64,000 nt of DNA from VXNE01 sp964518405 (GCA_964518405.1 CAZFGB010000044.1:15468-79467); one strand, 5' to 3'; shown: positions 25,961 through 35,804, numbered from the stretch's first letter. The notes: a model not told the origin generated them from the sequence alone. A program made the numbers and translations.

Positions 25961-27169
25961 CTAAAGCAGGCTTCGCCCTCGCTTCGCCGCCAACCGCAGC
26001 CTCAAGGCATTCAGCCGAATGAACCCGGCCGCGTCGTCCTGGCGATACGCGCCGCCGTCGTCCTCGAACGTGGCTACGTCGGCGTCGTAGAGGCTGTCGT
26101 CCGACCACCTGCCGACGACGGAAACGCCGCCTTTGTAGAGCTTGAGACGGACGCGGCCGTTGACGACATCTTGGGAGGCGTCGATCAGCGCCTGCATCAC
26201 GCGGCGCTCCGGGGACCACCAGTAGCCGTTGTAGATGAGCTTCGCGTAGCGGGGCATGAGTTCGTCGCGCAGGTGCATGACTTCGCGGTCCATGGTGATC
26301 GACTCCATGGCGCGGTGGGCCTTCAGCAGGATCGTGCCGCCGGGCGTCTCGTAGCAGCCTCTCGACTTCATGCCGACATAGCGATTCTCGACGATGTCGC
26401 TGCGGCCGACGCCATGGGCGCCGCCGGTCTCGTTCAGGCGCGCGAGCACGCGCGCCGGCGTCATCGCTTCGCCGTTGAGCGCGACCGCATCGCCGTTCAG
26501 GTATTCGAGCTCGATGTGCTCCGGGGCGTCCGGGGCGTCCTCGGGTGCGACGGTCCAGCGCCACATCGCCGGGTTCGGCGCCGCGCCGGGATCTTCGAGT
26601 TCGCCGCCTTCGTAGGAGATGTGCAGCAGGTTCGCGTCCATGGAGTAGGGCGACTTCTCGCCGGCCTTGCTGAAATCGACAGGAATCTGGCGCTCGGCGC
26701 AGTACTCCATCAACGCTTCGCGCGAGGTGAGGTCCCACTCGCGCCAGGGTGAGATGACCTTGATATCCGGATCCAGCGCATAAGCGCCGAGTTCGAACCG
26801 CACCTGGTCGTTTCCCTTTCCCGTCGCGCCGTGGGAGACCGCTTCGGCGCCGGTTTCCGCCGCGATTTCGACCAGGCGCTTGGCGATGAGCGGCCGGGCG
26901 ATGCTGGTGCCCAAGAGGTACTCGCCCTCGTAGATCGTGTTGGCGCGGAACATCGGATAGACGAAGTCGGCCGCGAACTCTTCGGTCAGGTTCTCGATGT
27001 AGATTTCCCGCACGCCAAGCGCTTTTGCCTTGGCGCGGGCAGGCTCGACCTCTTCACCCTGGCCGATGTCCGCCGTGAATGTCACCACTTCGGCCGCATA
27101 GGTCTCCTGCAGCCAATGGCAGATGACCGACGTGTCCAGGCCGCCGGAGTAAGCAAGCACGATCTTCAC
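25961..27169 (-). CDS. argG: Argininosuccinate synthase
   Basis: Joins citrulline and aspartate using ATP to make argininosuccinate in arginine synthesis, in the cytosol. The ATP-pyrophosphatase loop is LAYSGGLDTSV at the N-terminus. VSHGATGKGNDQVRFE, SMDANLLHISYEGGELEDP in two parts and SRGCYETPGGTIL are standard landmarks. At 402 residues it is the usual length. I chose GTG 27169, which places VKIVLAYSGG at the N-terminus as in homologues. No ATG is available nearby in frame and the ribosome-binding site is weak, so the start is less certain than the function. Confidence 0.96.
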   Translation of the reverse strand: MKIVLAYSGGLDTSVICHWLQETYAAEVVTFTADIGQGEEVEPARAKAKALGVREIYIENLTEEFAADFVYPMFRANTIYEGEYLLGTSIARPLIAKRLVEIAAETGAEAVSHGATGKGNDQVRFELGAYALDPDIKVISPWREWDLTSREALMEYCAERQIPVDFSKAGEKSPYSMDANLLHISYEGGELEDPGAAPNPAMWRWTVAPEDAPDAPEHIELEYLNGDAVALNGEAMTPARVLARLNETGGAHGVGRSDIVENRYVGMKSRGCYETPGGTILLKAHRAMESITMDREVMHLRDELMPRYAKLIYNGYWWSPERRVMQALIDASQDVVNGRVRLKLYKGGVSVVGRWSDDSLYDADVATFEDDGGAYRQDDAAGFIRLNALRLRLAAKRGRSLL

Positions 27170-27418
27170 TGGCGCGCTCTCGGATTCAACGAAGACGCCA
27201 TGGTAACGCAGCGGGGATACCCGCACTGATCGCCCAGGGCGGCGTGATCGTCGCCCTGATGGAAAATCTTGTGAAGCCGTCCCCGGATCGTTCCTGCGTG
27301 ATCGCGCGGCGGCGCAACCTTCGACTTTCGGCGGCGAGTGTGAGCGCGGCGCGGGTCGCGGGACTACGGTCTGTCGCGCTCCGGCACCCAAGTCGGGCGC
27401 GAGACCGCGGGCGACCGA

Positions 27419-28723
27419 TCAGTTGTCGGCGCCGACCATTTCGCCGTGTTGGGTATAGTCCAGACCCTCGACTTCGTCGTCTTCGGTGACGCGCAGGCTG
27501 GTGAAGATCCTGATGCCGTAGAGGATGACGACGGTGCCGAGCGCGCTCCAGGCGCTCACGGCCAGAACGCCCTCGAACTGAATCCATATCTGCATGATGT
27601 TGCCTTCCACGGCACCGGCCGCGTTGCCGATCTCTTCGAGGGCGAATACTCCGGTCAGTATGGCGCCCAAGAAGCCGCCTACGCCGTGAATGCCGAATAC
27701 GTCGAGTGCGTCGTCGTATCCGAGGCTGTACTTGAGCCAGGCGCACGCCCAGCAGCAGCTGAATCCGGCGAATACGCCGATGGCAAGCGCTCCCGCGGGC
27801 GATACGAAACCGGCGGCGGGCGTGATCGCGACAAGTCCGGCCACGGCGCCGGAGACGAGACCGAGGATGCTCGGCTTCTTGAGTATCCACCACTCGTACA
27901 GCATCCACGTCAGTCCCCCGGCGGCGGCGGATGTCTGTGTGACGAGCATGGCCAGGGCGGCGTTGCGGCTCGCTCCGAGCGCCGAACCCGCGCTGAAGCC
28001 GAACCAGCCGATCCATAGCAGCGACACGCCGATGACGCTGAACAGCGGATTGTGGGGCGCCATGTTTTCGGCGCCGTAACCCTTGCGCTTGCCCACGATG
28101 AGGCAGGCGACCAAGCCGGCTACCCCGGCATTGATGTGTACGATGGTGCCACCGGCGAAGTCCAGCACGCCCTGTTCCTTGAGAAAGCCCCCGCCCCATA
28201 TCCAATGCACGACCGGCGCGTAGACGATGATGGACCACAACGCGATGAACCACAGCATGACGGAGAATTTCATCCGGTCCGCGACGGCGCCGGTGATCAG
28301 AGCGGCCGTCACCACGCCGAACCCGAGTTGGAACACGACATATAGCGCTTCGGGGAACGAGCCCCGGACCTCGTCCATGCTCAGATTGGCTAGAAGCAGG
28401 AGGTCGAGATTCCCGACGAACTCGTTGTCGCCGGAGAACGCGATACTGTAACCGACAATCATCCATACGACGGATACGAGGCAACAGATGGCGAAGCACT
28501 GGCCGGCGATGGACAGCATGTTCTTGCGTCGGACCATGCCGCCATAAAACATGGCGATGCCGGGTACCGTCATCATCAGGCCGAGCACGGCTGCCATCAG
28601 CATCCACGCGGTATTGCCGCTGTCGATCCCCGACGGGGCTTCGGCCGCCAACGCGGCGGGAGCGAAGAACCCGGACAGAATCAGTATTGCGGCGGCCGTC
28701 GGCTTCGCGTGCGTGAGTTTCAT
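27419..28723 (-). CDS. amt: Ammonium transporter
   Basis: Trimeric inner-membrane ammonium channel. A cleavable signal peptide (about residues 1-27, ending ALAA) precedes eleven predicted transmembrane helices. The twin pore histidines are seen in APVVHWIWGGG and FGIHGVGGFLGA, and AMFYGGMVRRKN is a conserved helix-one motif. Length is 434 residues. The usual glnK (PII) partner gene is absent on both sides, so regulation by PII would require a gene elsewhere. Confidence 0.96.
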   Translation of the reverse strand: MKLTHAKPTAAAILILSGFFAPAALAAEAPSGIDSGNTAWMLMAAVLGLMMTVPGIAMFYGGMVRRKNMLSIAGQCFAICCLVSVVWMIVGYSIAFSGDNEFVGNLDLLLLANLSMDEVRGSFPEALYVVFQLGFGVVTAALITGAVADRMKFSVMLWFIALWSIIVYAPVVHWIWGGGFLKEQGVLDFAGGTIVHINAGVAGLVACLIVGKRKGYGAENMAPHNPLFSVIGVSLLWIGWFGFSAGSALGASRNAALAMLVTQTSAAAGGLTWMLYEWWILKKPSILGLVSGAVAGLVAITPAAGFVSPAGALAIGVFAGFSCCWACAWLKYSLGYDDALDVFGIHGVGGFLGAILTGVFALEEIGNAAGAVEGNIMQIWIQFEGVLAVSAWSALGTVVILYGIRIFTSLRVTEDDEVEGLDYTQHGEMVGADN

Positions 28724-28814
28724 TGGACCTTGTTTCCTTGGCTGGCCCGTTTGCGGACCGGATGATCGAAGGTAGCGAGTCGCTAACGCGCTCGTGAGTT
28801 GGCGCGTTATCGAG

Positions 28815-29702
28815 TCATGAACGACGTCGCCTCCTGCTGTTCCCTCTTTCGTCCCCCGGTCGCTTGAAGAACATCCTCGCGCGCGGTCCTGACGGGACAG
28901 GGCTGGGAGCGCTTTTTTCCGCGGCTGTTGAGTCGCCGGCGGTTTGGGTGCTCGACTCGAGCGTCTCGGATGACATCGGGGGTCCGGCAGCAGGAGCGGT
29001 CGGTTCTCTCGGCAAAAGCTCGGGCGCAGGCCCTTCGGGGACATGGGTTTGCGGGGCGCTGGAAGCCCGAGCGAGCGATGCGCCGTTGCGCTCCGACTCA
29101 GGTTCGACTCCAGCATCCGCCCGCGGCGGCACTTCGGGGGTCCAATCGCGGGCAACTTCGCGCTCGCGCTGCTGCCGCACGTCAAATGCGATGTCGCGCT
29201 CCGGTCGTCGTGGCGCCTCCGGTCGTTTTTGCGCCGGGGATGCCTCCGACGGTTCTTCGCGAGGTCGGAACGTCGGATTGACGGCGGGAGCAGCTGTGCG
29301 TGAGGATATCTCTTCCAGCCGTCTGACCGCGTGGTGAACGGCCAACAGTCCCATCCCCAAGCTGACGTTCCTGTTCGTGACCAGGATGAAGATCACATGG
29401 TCCCAGCCGGGCACGGCGGACATGAACTGGTAGGTAGTGCTGGTCGTCAACTGGACTTCACGCACGAATCCGTCGGACGAGCCGTGATCCCGCGACAGCG
29501 AACGCTCGAAATTGAGCGCGAGTTTGCCGCGAAACAGGTCGATTCCGACATGGGACACCAAAGTGATCATGTTCCCGTTCATGATCGTTCCGGCACGGTA
29601 CTCGGCGGCCAGCGGCAGGCCGGTTTCAAGATCTGCAAGGACGCACCCCAAGGAACCCTCCATGTCGTCCATGACTTCTTGGCAAACGGTCTGCAGGTCC
29701 AT
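28815..29702 (-). CDS. Roadblock/LC7-domain protein with long disordered tail
   Basis: The N-terminal 115 residues look like a Roadblock/LC7 fold: LGCVLADLETGLPLAAEYR, LSRDHGSSDGFVREVQL and HVIFILVTNRNVSLGMGLLA in separate strands. In bacteria such proteins regulate small GTPases or surface-organising systems. The rest (about 130-295) is Pro/Glu/Arg/Ala-rich and probably disordered, ending in a strongly basic SRRRRRS tail. GGAGA lies just upstream of ATG 29702. It is separated by about 250 bp from the next minus-strand gene, a membrane protein with a TonB-like end; they could work together, but this is inference. Confidence 0.65.
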   Translation of the reverse strand: MDLQTVCQEVMDDMEGSLGCVLADLETGLPLAAEYRAGTIMNGNMITLVSHVGIDLFRGKLALNFERSLSRDHGSSDGFVREVQLTTSTTYQFMSAVPGWDHVIFILVTNRNVSLGMGLLAVHHAVRRLEEISSRTAAPAVNPTFRPREEPSEASPAQKRPEAPRRPERDIAFDVRQQREREVARDWTPEVPPRADAGVEPESERNGASLARASSAPQTHVPEGPAPELLPREPTAPAAGPPMSSETLESSTQTAGDSTAAEKSAPSPVPSGPRARMFFKRPGDERGNSRRRRRS

Positions 29703-29951
29703 CTCAATCTCCTGCGGACGGCGCGACGCCATTGCACCGCCCGAACTTTCAGCCTACGAATGATGCATCCTTAACGGGTCATCCGCAACCTCCTTGCTCC
29801 TTCCTTGCCTTGCGCAGGGCGATGGCGCGCGTTGTTGGTCTGGCGGTGGCCGCGATGTTGCGGCCTGTGCGGGACTTGAGCGCGCGGCGCACCCCGCGCC
29901 GAAACGAGCAGCGACTCGGTTCAGTTGCTTCCGGGACGCAACACTCAGGAC

Positions 29952-31742
29952 TCAGTCGTAGCGGAACTCGAACGTGACCGACCGCTCTTGCCGTCTGGAG
30001 CATGCGCCGTCGTCCTCGAATTCGAATACCCAGTTCCTGACCAACCGCATCGCGGTATCGGCGAAAAGGCCTAGGGAGCGCGGTCGCTGAGCGGTGGATT
30101 CCTCGGCGATGAACGCGATCTGCTCGTCAACGGTAGCGCCCGTTTCGTCCAGCAAGTACCTGACTGCGACGGTGGCGGAACCATAGTTCATCCGCCTGCG
30201 CCCCGGGTAGATGTCCTGGGCGGATTCGGCGCGGAACCTTGGCATCAGAGTCGCGTCGCATGGCGGCAGTTCCATCTCGGCCGACCCATCGGTCGCCAGG
30301 GCGAGCTGCCCGAAAGATTCGCGTTCGAACGTATCGTCGGCGTCGGATGCGTCCGGCAGTTCGGCGACTTCGGGCGGCGCCGGCGTTACGTCCTCAGCCG
30401 GTTCTTCCGCTGCAGTTTCGGGCGCTTCCGATGCGATGTCGGGGTCGGGCGCTTCCGGCGCAACGTCAGAGTCGGGCGCTTCCGATGCGATGTCGGGCAT
30501 TTCCGACGCAACGTCAGAGTCGGGCACTTCCGGTTCAATGTCTCGTACTTCCGCTGCAATATCGCGCGCTTCCGCTTGCCGCGCGTCGAGCTGTTCTCTC
30601 CGGTCGACCAGCGATTGCTGTTGTCGCCGCAGTCCGGCCGCAAGCTCGGGTTGCGCCTTGGGGGCGGCGTTGGTCCGCGCCCGTTCTTCGGCGAGCTTGC
30701 GCAGTTCCTCTTCCAGCGCCTCTCTTTCCCGCTGCACTTCCGCCAGCATCTGTTGCGCTTCCGCGCGTTCCTGCTCGATTCGCTCGCGCTCCAGGGCCGC
30801 GAGTTCTTCCGGCGTCAACCTGTCCATTACGGATTCCGCCGCATAGGCGGGCAGGACCGGCTGGTCCTCGAATGTCAACTGCGCGTCCGCGAAATACGCG
30901 TGCCAGAACGCTTGGTGCGCGCGTTTCGGGCGGGGGTGGTCGGTGAGGTCGACCCGCGGCAGATAGTAGACCCGCACGGCCATGTCGGACACCGATGGAC
31001 TTCTGCCCATGCGCGCCGCCTGCGCCGCACGCGCCGCGGCGAAATCTGCGAAGTCCCACTCGGTCCATTCGAGGTCCAGGTGCGAATACCAGACGGCGTG
31101 CTGCATCATGTCGGAGAACACGTATATCGTCCGCGGTCCGGATCCTTCGGATAACTCGATGGCCGTATCCTCCAGCGCCTCGATCAGGTACGAGTTGGTG
31201 ATCGGCGTCGCGGCCTGATTTCTCGCCAGCGCGTCGACGCGTTTGTTCAACGCGTCTCGGCGGAGGCAGAAGCGCTCCGCCGTTTCGCGCAGGGAGGAGG
31301 AAAGCTGCGCCGGCAGGTCGTCGCAGTCCCGCAACGTGTTGCCTTGGTCCTTGGCCGTCCCGACCTGCAGGTCGGCGTTGTCGTAGGGTTTGCAGATCCG
31401 GTCGAGCGGCAGCCGGGGCGCCCGAGGGTCCGCCGACAGCGCGAATACTCGGAGTTCGGTGTTGGCGCCGAGGCGCAGGCTCACGTCGCGCAGCACCTCG
31501 CCCGGCAATGACAGGTTCGCTTCATCCATCGGCTTGCGGAAGTCGAGCAGGACAACGGCGCGGCCGGCCGACCCGTCGGGCGCGAGCGCGCACAAATCGC
31601 CGTCCAACTCGTGTTCGGAGTTGGGACGGCTGAAGAAAACAAGTACGCCGGACAAGGCGACGGCGACCAGAAGCGGTGGAATCAGCAGCAGGAAGTACCG
31701 CCTCTTGCCACCTGGCCTTCTCGGACCGAGAGTTTCCGCCAA
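29952..31742 (-). CDS. Membrane-anchored coiled-coil protein with acidic repeats and TonB-like C-terminus
   Basis: One transmembrane helix near the N-terminus (RRYFLLLIPPLLVAVALSGV) precedes a soluble domain of about 250 residues with a von Willebrand-like pattern (AVVLLDFRKPM, TIYVFSDMMQH). Then come a coiled coil (ERERIEQERAEAQQMLAEVQ), acidic tandem repeats rich in PDSDVASE/APD (30419-30532) and a C-terminal domain like that of TonB energy transducers (NYGSATVAVRYLLDETG). At 596 residues the protein would span the periplasm. Function unknown. I chose TTG 31742 with AGAAGG upstream; TTG 31802 is an alternative and there is no ATG. Confidence 0.65.
   Translation of the reverse strand: MAETLGPRRPGGKRRYFLLLIPPLLVAVALSGVLVFFSRPNSEHELDGDLCALAPDGSAGRAVVLLDFRKPMDEANLSLPGEVLRDVSLRLGANTELRVFALSADPRAPRLPLDRICKPYDNADLQVGTAKDQGNTLRDCDDLPAQLSSSLRETAERFCLRRDALNKRVDALARNQAATPITNSYLIEALEDTAIELSEGSGPRTIYVFSDMMQHAVWYSHLDLEWTEWDFADFAAARAAQAARMGRSPSVSDMAVRVYYLPRVDLTDHPRPKRAHQAFWHAYFADAQLTFEDQPVLPAYAAESVMDRLTPEELAALERERIEQERAEAQQMLAEVQREREALEEELRKLAEERARTNAAPKAQPELAAGLRRQQQSLVDRREQLDARQAEARDIAAEVRDIEPEVPDSDVASEMPDIASEAPDSDVAPEAPDPDIASEAPETAAEEPAEDVTPAPPEVAELPDASDADDTFERESFGQLALATDGSAEMELPPCDATLMPRFRAESAQDIYPGRRRMNYGSATVAVRYLLDETGATVDEQIAFIAEESTAQRPRSLGLFADTAMRLVRNWVFEFEDDGACSRRQERSVTFEFRYD
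30419..30532 (-). repeat. Tandem repeat encoding acidic PDSDVASE-like units
   Basis: About three imperfect copies of a 36-nt unit (such as GTCGGGCGCTTCCGATGCGA) with alternating TCCGATGCGATGTC and TCCGGCGCAACGTC variants. It is in frame within the coiled-coil/TonB-like gene, so copy-number changes would keep the protein readable. Confidence 0.75.
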
Positions 31743-31849
31743 GCGATTGCCTTCTGCGATCGTTACATTTTTATGATGGGCGATTTGGCGGCTAATTGGC
31801 AACCCGACATCGGTGCAGCGCGGCGGGTTACGCGCGGCCTACTCGGCAC

Positions 31850-32419
31850 TCACGTCTTCGGCAGGGTGACGCCGCGCTGTCCCTGATACTTCCCTCCCCG
31901 GTCCCTGTAGCTGGTTTCACATCGTTCGTCCGACTGAAAGAACAGCAGTTGAGCCACGCCCTCGTTCGCGTAGATTTTCGCGGGCAGGTTGGTCGTGTTG
32001 GAGAATTCGAGCGTCACGTGGCCCTCCCACTCCGGCTCTAGCGGGGTGACGTTGACGATAATTCCGCAGCGCGCGTAGGTGGACTTGCCCACGCACAGGG
32101 TCAGGACATCTCGCGGAATACGGAAATACTCGACCGTGCTGGCGAGCGCGAAGGAATTGGGCGGTACGATGCAGCTACTGTTCTTCACGTCCACGAAACT
32201 GCGCTCGTCGAACGCCTTGGGGTCCACGGTGGCGGAGAAGATGTTGGTGAACACCTTGAACGCGGGCGCGCAGCGGACATCGTAGCCGTAACTGGAGGTC
32301 CCGTAGGAAATGACGCCGACGCCGGCGTCGCTGCGGCGAACCTGGCGCGGTTCGAACGGCTCGATCATGCCGTGTTCGCGCGCCATATCGCGAATCCAGC
32401 GGTCGGACTTGATGCTCAT
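31850..32419 (-). CDS. dcd: dCTP deaminase
   Basis: Deaminates dCTP to dUTP for thymidylate synthesis. The sequence MSIKSDRWIRDMAREHGMIE, then SYGTSSYGYDVRC, FALASTVEYFRIPRDVLTLC with GKSTYARCG, and the C-terminal EGVAQLLFF segment are strongly conserved. At 189 residues it is close to the E. coli protein (193). Its ATG overlaps the stop of apbC (ATGA), so the pair is co-translated, as in many gammaproteobacteria. Confidence 0.96.
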   Translation of the reverse strand: MSIKSDRWIRDMAREHGMIEPFEPRQVRRSDAGVGVISYGTSSYGYDVRCAPAFKVFTNIFSATVDPKAFDERSFVDVKNSSCIVPPNSFALASTVEYFRIPRDVLTLCVGKSTYARCGIIVNVTPLEPEWEGHVTLEFSNTTNLPAKIYANEGVAQLLFFQSDERCETSYRDRGGKYQGQRGVTLPKT

Positions 32420-33462
32420 GCATCGTCCATTCGGATGGTGGGCCGCGGCGCCTGGGAGGCCACCACGCGCCACAACGCGGCTGCGGCGCGGCGTGCGCAG
32501 TCGATGTAGTTGCGGGCGATCTCGCTGTCGGGTTCGGCGGCGACAGTCGGTCGGCCGCCGTCCGCCTGCTCCCGTATTCCGGTTGTCAGCGGCAGCGTCC
32601 CCAGCAACTCGACGCCATATTCTTCGGCGACGCGCGCGCCGCCGCCGGCGCCGAACAGGTGGTGACGTTGGCCGCAGCCGTCGCAGACGAAGTAGCTCAT
32701 GTTCTCGACGATCCCGAGGATCGGTATGTTGACCTTGGAGAACATCTCGATGCCCTTCCTGGCGTCTGCGAGCGCGATGTCCTGGGGAGTGGTGACGATG
32801 ACGGCGCCGCCAACGGGAGCGGACTGCGACAGGGTAAGCTGGATGTCGCCGGTGCCGGGAGGCATGTCGACCACGAGGTAGTCAAGATCACCCCAGGCCG
32901 ACTGATCCAAAAGCTGCCTCAAGGCCCCCGAAACCATCGGGCCGCGCCACACCATCGGCGTCCCGTCGGTCACCAGCATGCTCATGGACATGGCCTCGAT
33001 GCCGTGCGCCTTGATCGGGACGAAAAAGCGTTCATCCCGCACCTCGGGCCGATGCCCATCGGCCACGCCGAGCATGATGCCCTGGCTCGGGCCATAGATG
33101 TCGGCGTCGAGAATGCCGGTCCTGGCGCCGAGGCGGTCAAGGGCCAGGGCAAGGTTGACCGCGGTAGTGGATTTTCCGACGCCGCCCTTGCCGGAGGCCA
33201 CGGCGATAATGTTTTTCGCGCCGGGGATGCCGCGCGCCTCGGGTGCGCGGAATTCGAGGTCGAGGACGGTATCTTCGCCCACCCACTCCGAGACGGCGCG
33301 CGCGTACTCTTCTTCGGACCCCCCGAACGGATATCCGAGACGCACCTGGGCGTGCCATTCGCCATCCAGCTTCGCCATGCGCCGGACCGCGCCCAGTTCG
33401 CCCCAGGTCGCGGACAGAACCGGATCCCGGAATGCCGGGAGGGGCCGTCCTTTCGCCGCCAT
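32416..33462 (-). CDS. apbC: Iron-sulfur cluster carrier protein ApbC (Mrp family)
   Basis: P-loop ATPase that carries and delivers Fe-S clusters. The deviant Walker A is SGKGGVGKST, the CxxC cluster site is CDGCG, and DYLVVDMPPGTGD is the Walker B region. The N-terminal domain of unknown function is shortened relative to E. coli but present. Length 348 residues, from ATG 33462. It is transcribed away from metG, with a TATAAT-like -10 at 33505-33510 on this strand, and its stop overlaps the dcd start. Confidence 0.94.
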   Translation of the reverse strand: MAAKGRPLPAFRDPVLSATWGELGAVRRMAKLDGEWHAQVRLGYPFGGSEEEYARAVSEWVGEDTVLDLEFRAPEARGIPGAKNIIAVASGKGGVGKSTTAVNLALALDRLGARTGILDADIYGPSQGIMLGVADGHRPEVRDERFFVPIKAHGIEAMSMSMLVTDGTPMVWRGPMVSGALRQLLDQSAWGDLDYLVVDMPPGTGDIQLTLSQSAPVGGAVIVTTPQDIALADARKGIEMFSKVNIPILGIVENMSYFVCDGCGQRHHLFGAGGGARVAEEYGVELLGTLPLTTGIREQADGGRPTVAAEPDSEIARNYIDCARRAAAALWRVVASQAPRPTIRMDDA

Positions 33463-33776
33463 TTTCCGCGCCCCGCGCCCTGTCGGCGCCGATAAAGGGC
33501 AGCGATTATAGGGTATATTGCCCGCCGCACCCGAACCCTCAAGATGCGTAACCGGCTGTAGGCTCCCGCCATGACTCTCGCCATCAACAGAGGCGCTCTC
33601 CGTGCCCCGCAGCCGTCGGCTTGGGTGCCGGATTCTGTCTCGCGAGGGGCACCCCCTCGGGCACTTTCCCATGCGAGGGACACCCTTGTGCGCCCGGGGC
33701 TGAAGGCTCTTTGCATGCGAGGGGCACCCCCTCGCGCTCCCCGGCTGAAGGCTCTCCTGCGAGTGCCCCGCAGTCC
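33463..33776. other. Divergent apbC/metG intergenic region
   Basis: Contains TATAAT on the minus strand (33505-33510), a likely -10 for apbC-dcd, and a TATATT-GCC-GC stretch on the plus strand (33514-33524) that could start metG transcription. The rest, 33640-33760, is made of GC-rich palindromic repeats (separate entry). No gene seen. MetG has no visible ribosome-binding site. Confidence 0.5.
33643..33753. repeat. GC-rich palindromic dispersed repeat, three tandem copies
   Basis: Units contain a short palindrome (CGAGGGGCACCCCCTCG at 33643-33659, CGAGGGACACCCT near 33674, CGAGGGGCACCCCCTCG near 33719) followed in two copies by GGCTGAAGGCTCT. A fourth copy of the same pattern (CGAGGGACACCCTCG then GGGGCTGAAGGCTC) lies at 39546-39590, at the end of rnfG. 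It looks like a REP-type intergenic repeat of this genome. Confidence 0.75.
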
Positions 33777-35804
33777 ATGAGCTCGAAAACCCGCCGGCAG
33801 CGACGGATTCTCGTCACCAGCGCATTGCCTTACGCGAACGGCCCGATCCATCTCGGTCATCTGCTGGAAAACATCCAGACCGACATCTGGGTGCGATTTC
33901 AGCGTCTCGTCGGCAATCAATGCATCTATGTCTGCGCCGAGGATGCGCATGGCACGGCGACGATGCTGAAGGCGGAGGAAGAGGGCATGACGCCGGAGGA
34001 GTGGGGCGAGGCGATGCGCGCTTCGCACGCGGCGGATTTCGCCCGGTTCCACATTGCGCACGACAACTTCTACAGCACGCACTCGGACGAGAATCGATAC
34101 TACTCGGAGCTCATCTTCCGGCGGCTGCGGGAGAAGGGCCACATCTTCACCGAGGAAGTGGAGCAACTCTACGACCCCGCGGAGCGACTGTTCCTTGCCG
34201 ACCGCTATGTTCGGGGCGTCTGCCCCCGATGCGGATCCGAGGATCAACCGGGCGACAACTGCGATATGTGCGGCGCGACCTACGACGCTACGGAACTTGC
34301 CGATCCGCGCTCGGTCCTGTCGGGGGCCGTGCCCGAACTGAAGGCGTCCGAACACTACTTCGTCGACCTGGCCAGGTCCGAGGACTTTCTGAAATCCTGG
34401 ACCCGAAGCGGCACGGTGCAGCCGGAAGTCGCCAACAAGCTCGCCGAGTGGCTCGACGAGGGCTTGAGGCCCTGGGACATCAGTCGGGACGCGCCGTACT
34501 TCGGCTTCGGGATTCCGGGTGCCGAGGGCAAGTACTTCTACGTCTGGATGGACGCGCCCATCGGTTACATGGCGAGCTTCAAGGATTACTGCGCTCGGTC
34601 GGGCGTCGATTTCGACGAGTTCTGGCGCCCCGGGTCCGATTGCGAGGTGCACCACTTCATCGGCAAGGACATCGTCAATTTCCACGCCCTGTTCTGGCCC
34701 GCCGTGCTGTCGGCGGCGGATTTCCGAACGCCGACGCACGTGCATACGCACGGCTTCATTACCGTGGGAGGCGAGAAGATGTCGAAGTCCCGAGGCACCT
34801 TCATCAACGCCTCGACTTACCTCGACCACCTTGATCCCGAGTATCTCCGGTACTACCTCGCGACCAAGCTGTCGCCGAATACCGATGACATGGACATCAA
34901 TTTCGATGATTTCGTCCAGCGCGTGAACTCGGATCTGGTGGGCAAGATCGTCAATATCGCATCGCGGTGCGCGGGATTCCTGCACCGGCACTTCGACTCG
35001 ATGCTGACGCCGACGCTCCACGATGCCGATCTGTGGGAGGAAGTTTCCGGTGCGCGGGAACGGTTGGCCGACCTCTACGAAACGGGGGACGTCAGCCGCG
35101 CGGTCCGGGAGATCACCGCGTTGGCGGACTTGGCGAATCGCTACGTCGATGGCCACGCACCCTGGCGTCTCATCAAGGCGCCGGAGCGCGCTGCGGAGGT
35201 GCAGGCTATCTGCTCCATGGGCATCAACCTGTTTCGCGTGATCGCTCTTTACCTGAAGCCGATCGTGCCGGCTTTCTCGGAGCGGGCGGAGGCGTTCCTG
35301 AATGTGCCGCCGATGACCTGGGAGGATGCGGGAAACCCACTGGTCGATCATCCGATCAGGAGGTTCAAGCCGCTGATCCGGCGCATCGAAAAGAAGGCCG
35401 TCGATCATATCCTGGAAGCTTCGAAGGCGCCCGAACCGCAGGCGGTCGAGAGTGAGCTCGTCCCGAAACCCGCCGCGGCCGTTGTCGGCATCGACGATTT
35501 TTCCAAGATAGACCTGCGCGTCGCGCGCATCGTCGAAGCGCAGCCGGTGGAAGGTGCGGACAAGCTCCTGAAACTGACGCTCGATGTGGGCGATCATCGC
35601 CGGGAGGTCTTCTCCGGCATCAAGCAGGCGTACGATCCGGCCAGCCTCGTCGGACGCTACACCGTCGTCGTGGCCAACCTGGCGCCGCGCAAAATGCGTT
35701 TCGGGACTTCCGAGGGCATGGTTCTCGCTGCGGGCCCGGGCGGCAGCGAGATATTCCTGGTGACGCCGGACGACGGCGCCATTCCGGGAATGGAGGTTCG
35801 CTAA
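33777..35804 (+). CDS. metG: Methionyl-tRNA synthetase
   Basis: Charges tRNA-Met with methionine in the cytosol. The class I HIGH motif is HLGH (residues 25-28 within PIHLGH), KMSKS is at 334-338, and a Cys4 zinc knuckle (CPRCGSEDQPGDNCDMC) lies between. The C-terminal EMAP-like tRNA-binding domain (IDLRVARIVEAQPVEGADKL) is present, giving 675 residues as in E. coli MetG. ATG 33777 agrees with homologues but has no evident ribosome-binding site and follows palindromic repeats. rnfA begins in the base after its TAA, so the rnf operon is probably cotranscribed from the metG promoter. Confidence 0.97.
   Translation: MSSKTRRQRRILVTSALPYANGPIHLGHLLENIQTDIWVRFQRLVGNQCIYVCAEDAHGTATMLKAEEEGMTPEEWGEAMRASHAADFARFHIAHDNFYSTHSDENRYYSELIFRRLREKGHIFTEEVEQLYDPAERLFLADRYVRGVCPRCGSEDQPGDNCDMCGATYDATELADPRSVLSGAVPELKASEHYFVDLARSEDFLKSWTRSGTVQPEVANKLAEWLDEGLRPWDISRDAPYFGFGIPGAEGKYFYVWMDAPIGYMASFKDYCARSGVDFDEFWRPGSDCEVHHFIGKDIVNFHALFWPAVLSAADFRTPTHVHTHGFITVGGEKMSKSRGTFINASTYLDHLDPEYLRYYLATKLSPNTDDMDINFDDFVQRVNSDLVGKIVNIASRCAGFLHRHFDSMLTPTLHDADLWEEVSGARERLADLYETGDVSRAVREITALADLANRYVDGHAPWRLIKAPERAAEVQAICSMGINLFRVIALYLKPIVPAFSERAEAFLNVPPMTWEDAGNPLVDHPIRRFKPLIRRIEKKAVDHILEASKAPEPQAVESELVPKPAAAVVGIDDFSKIDLRVARIVEAQPVEGADKLLKLTLDVGDHRREVFSGIKQAYDPASLVGRYTVVVANLAPRKMRFGTSEGMVLAAGPGGSEIFLVTPDDGAIPGMEVR

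Noticed and set aside
26000..26738. Long open frames antisense to argG, metG, waaA and rnf genes
   Set aside because: High-GC shadow frames: arginine/alanine/proline-rich, no homology, and fully overlapped by conserved genes.
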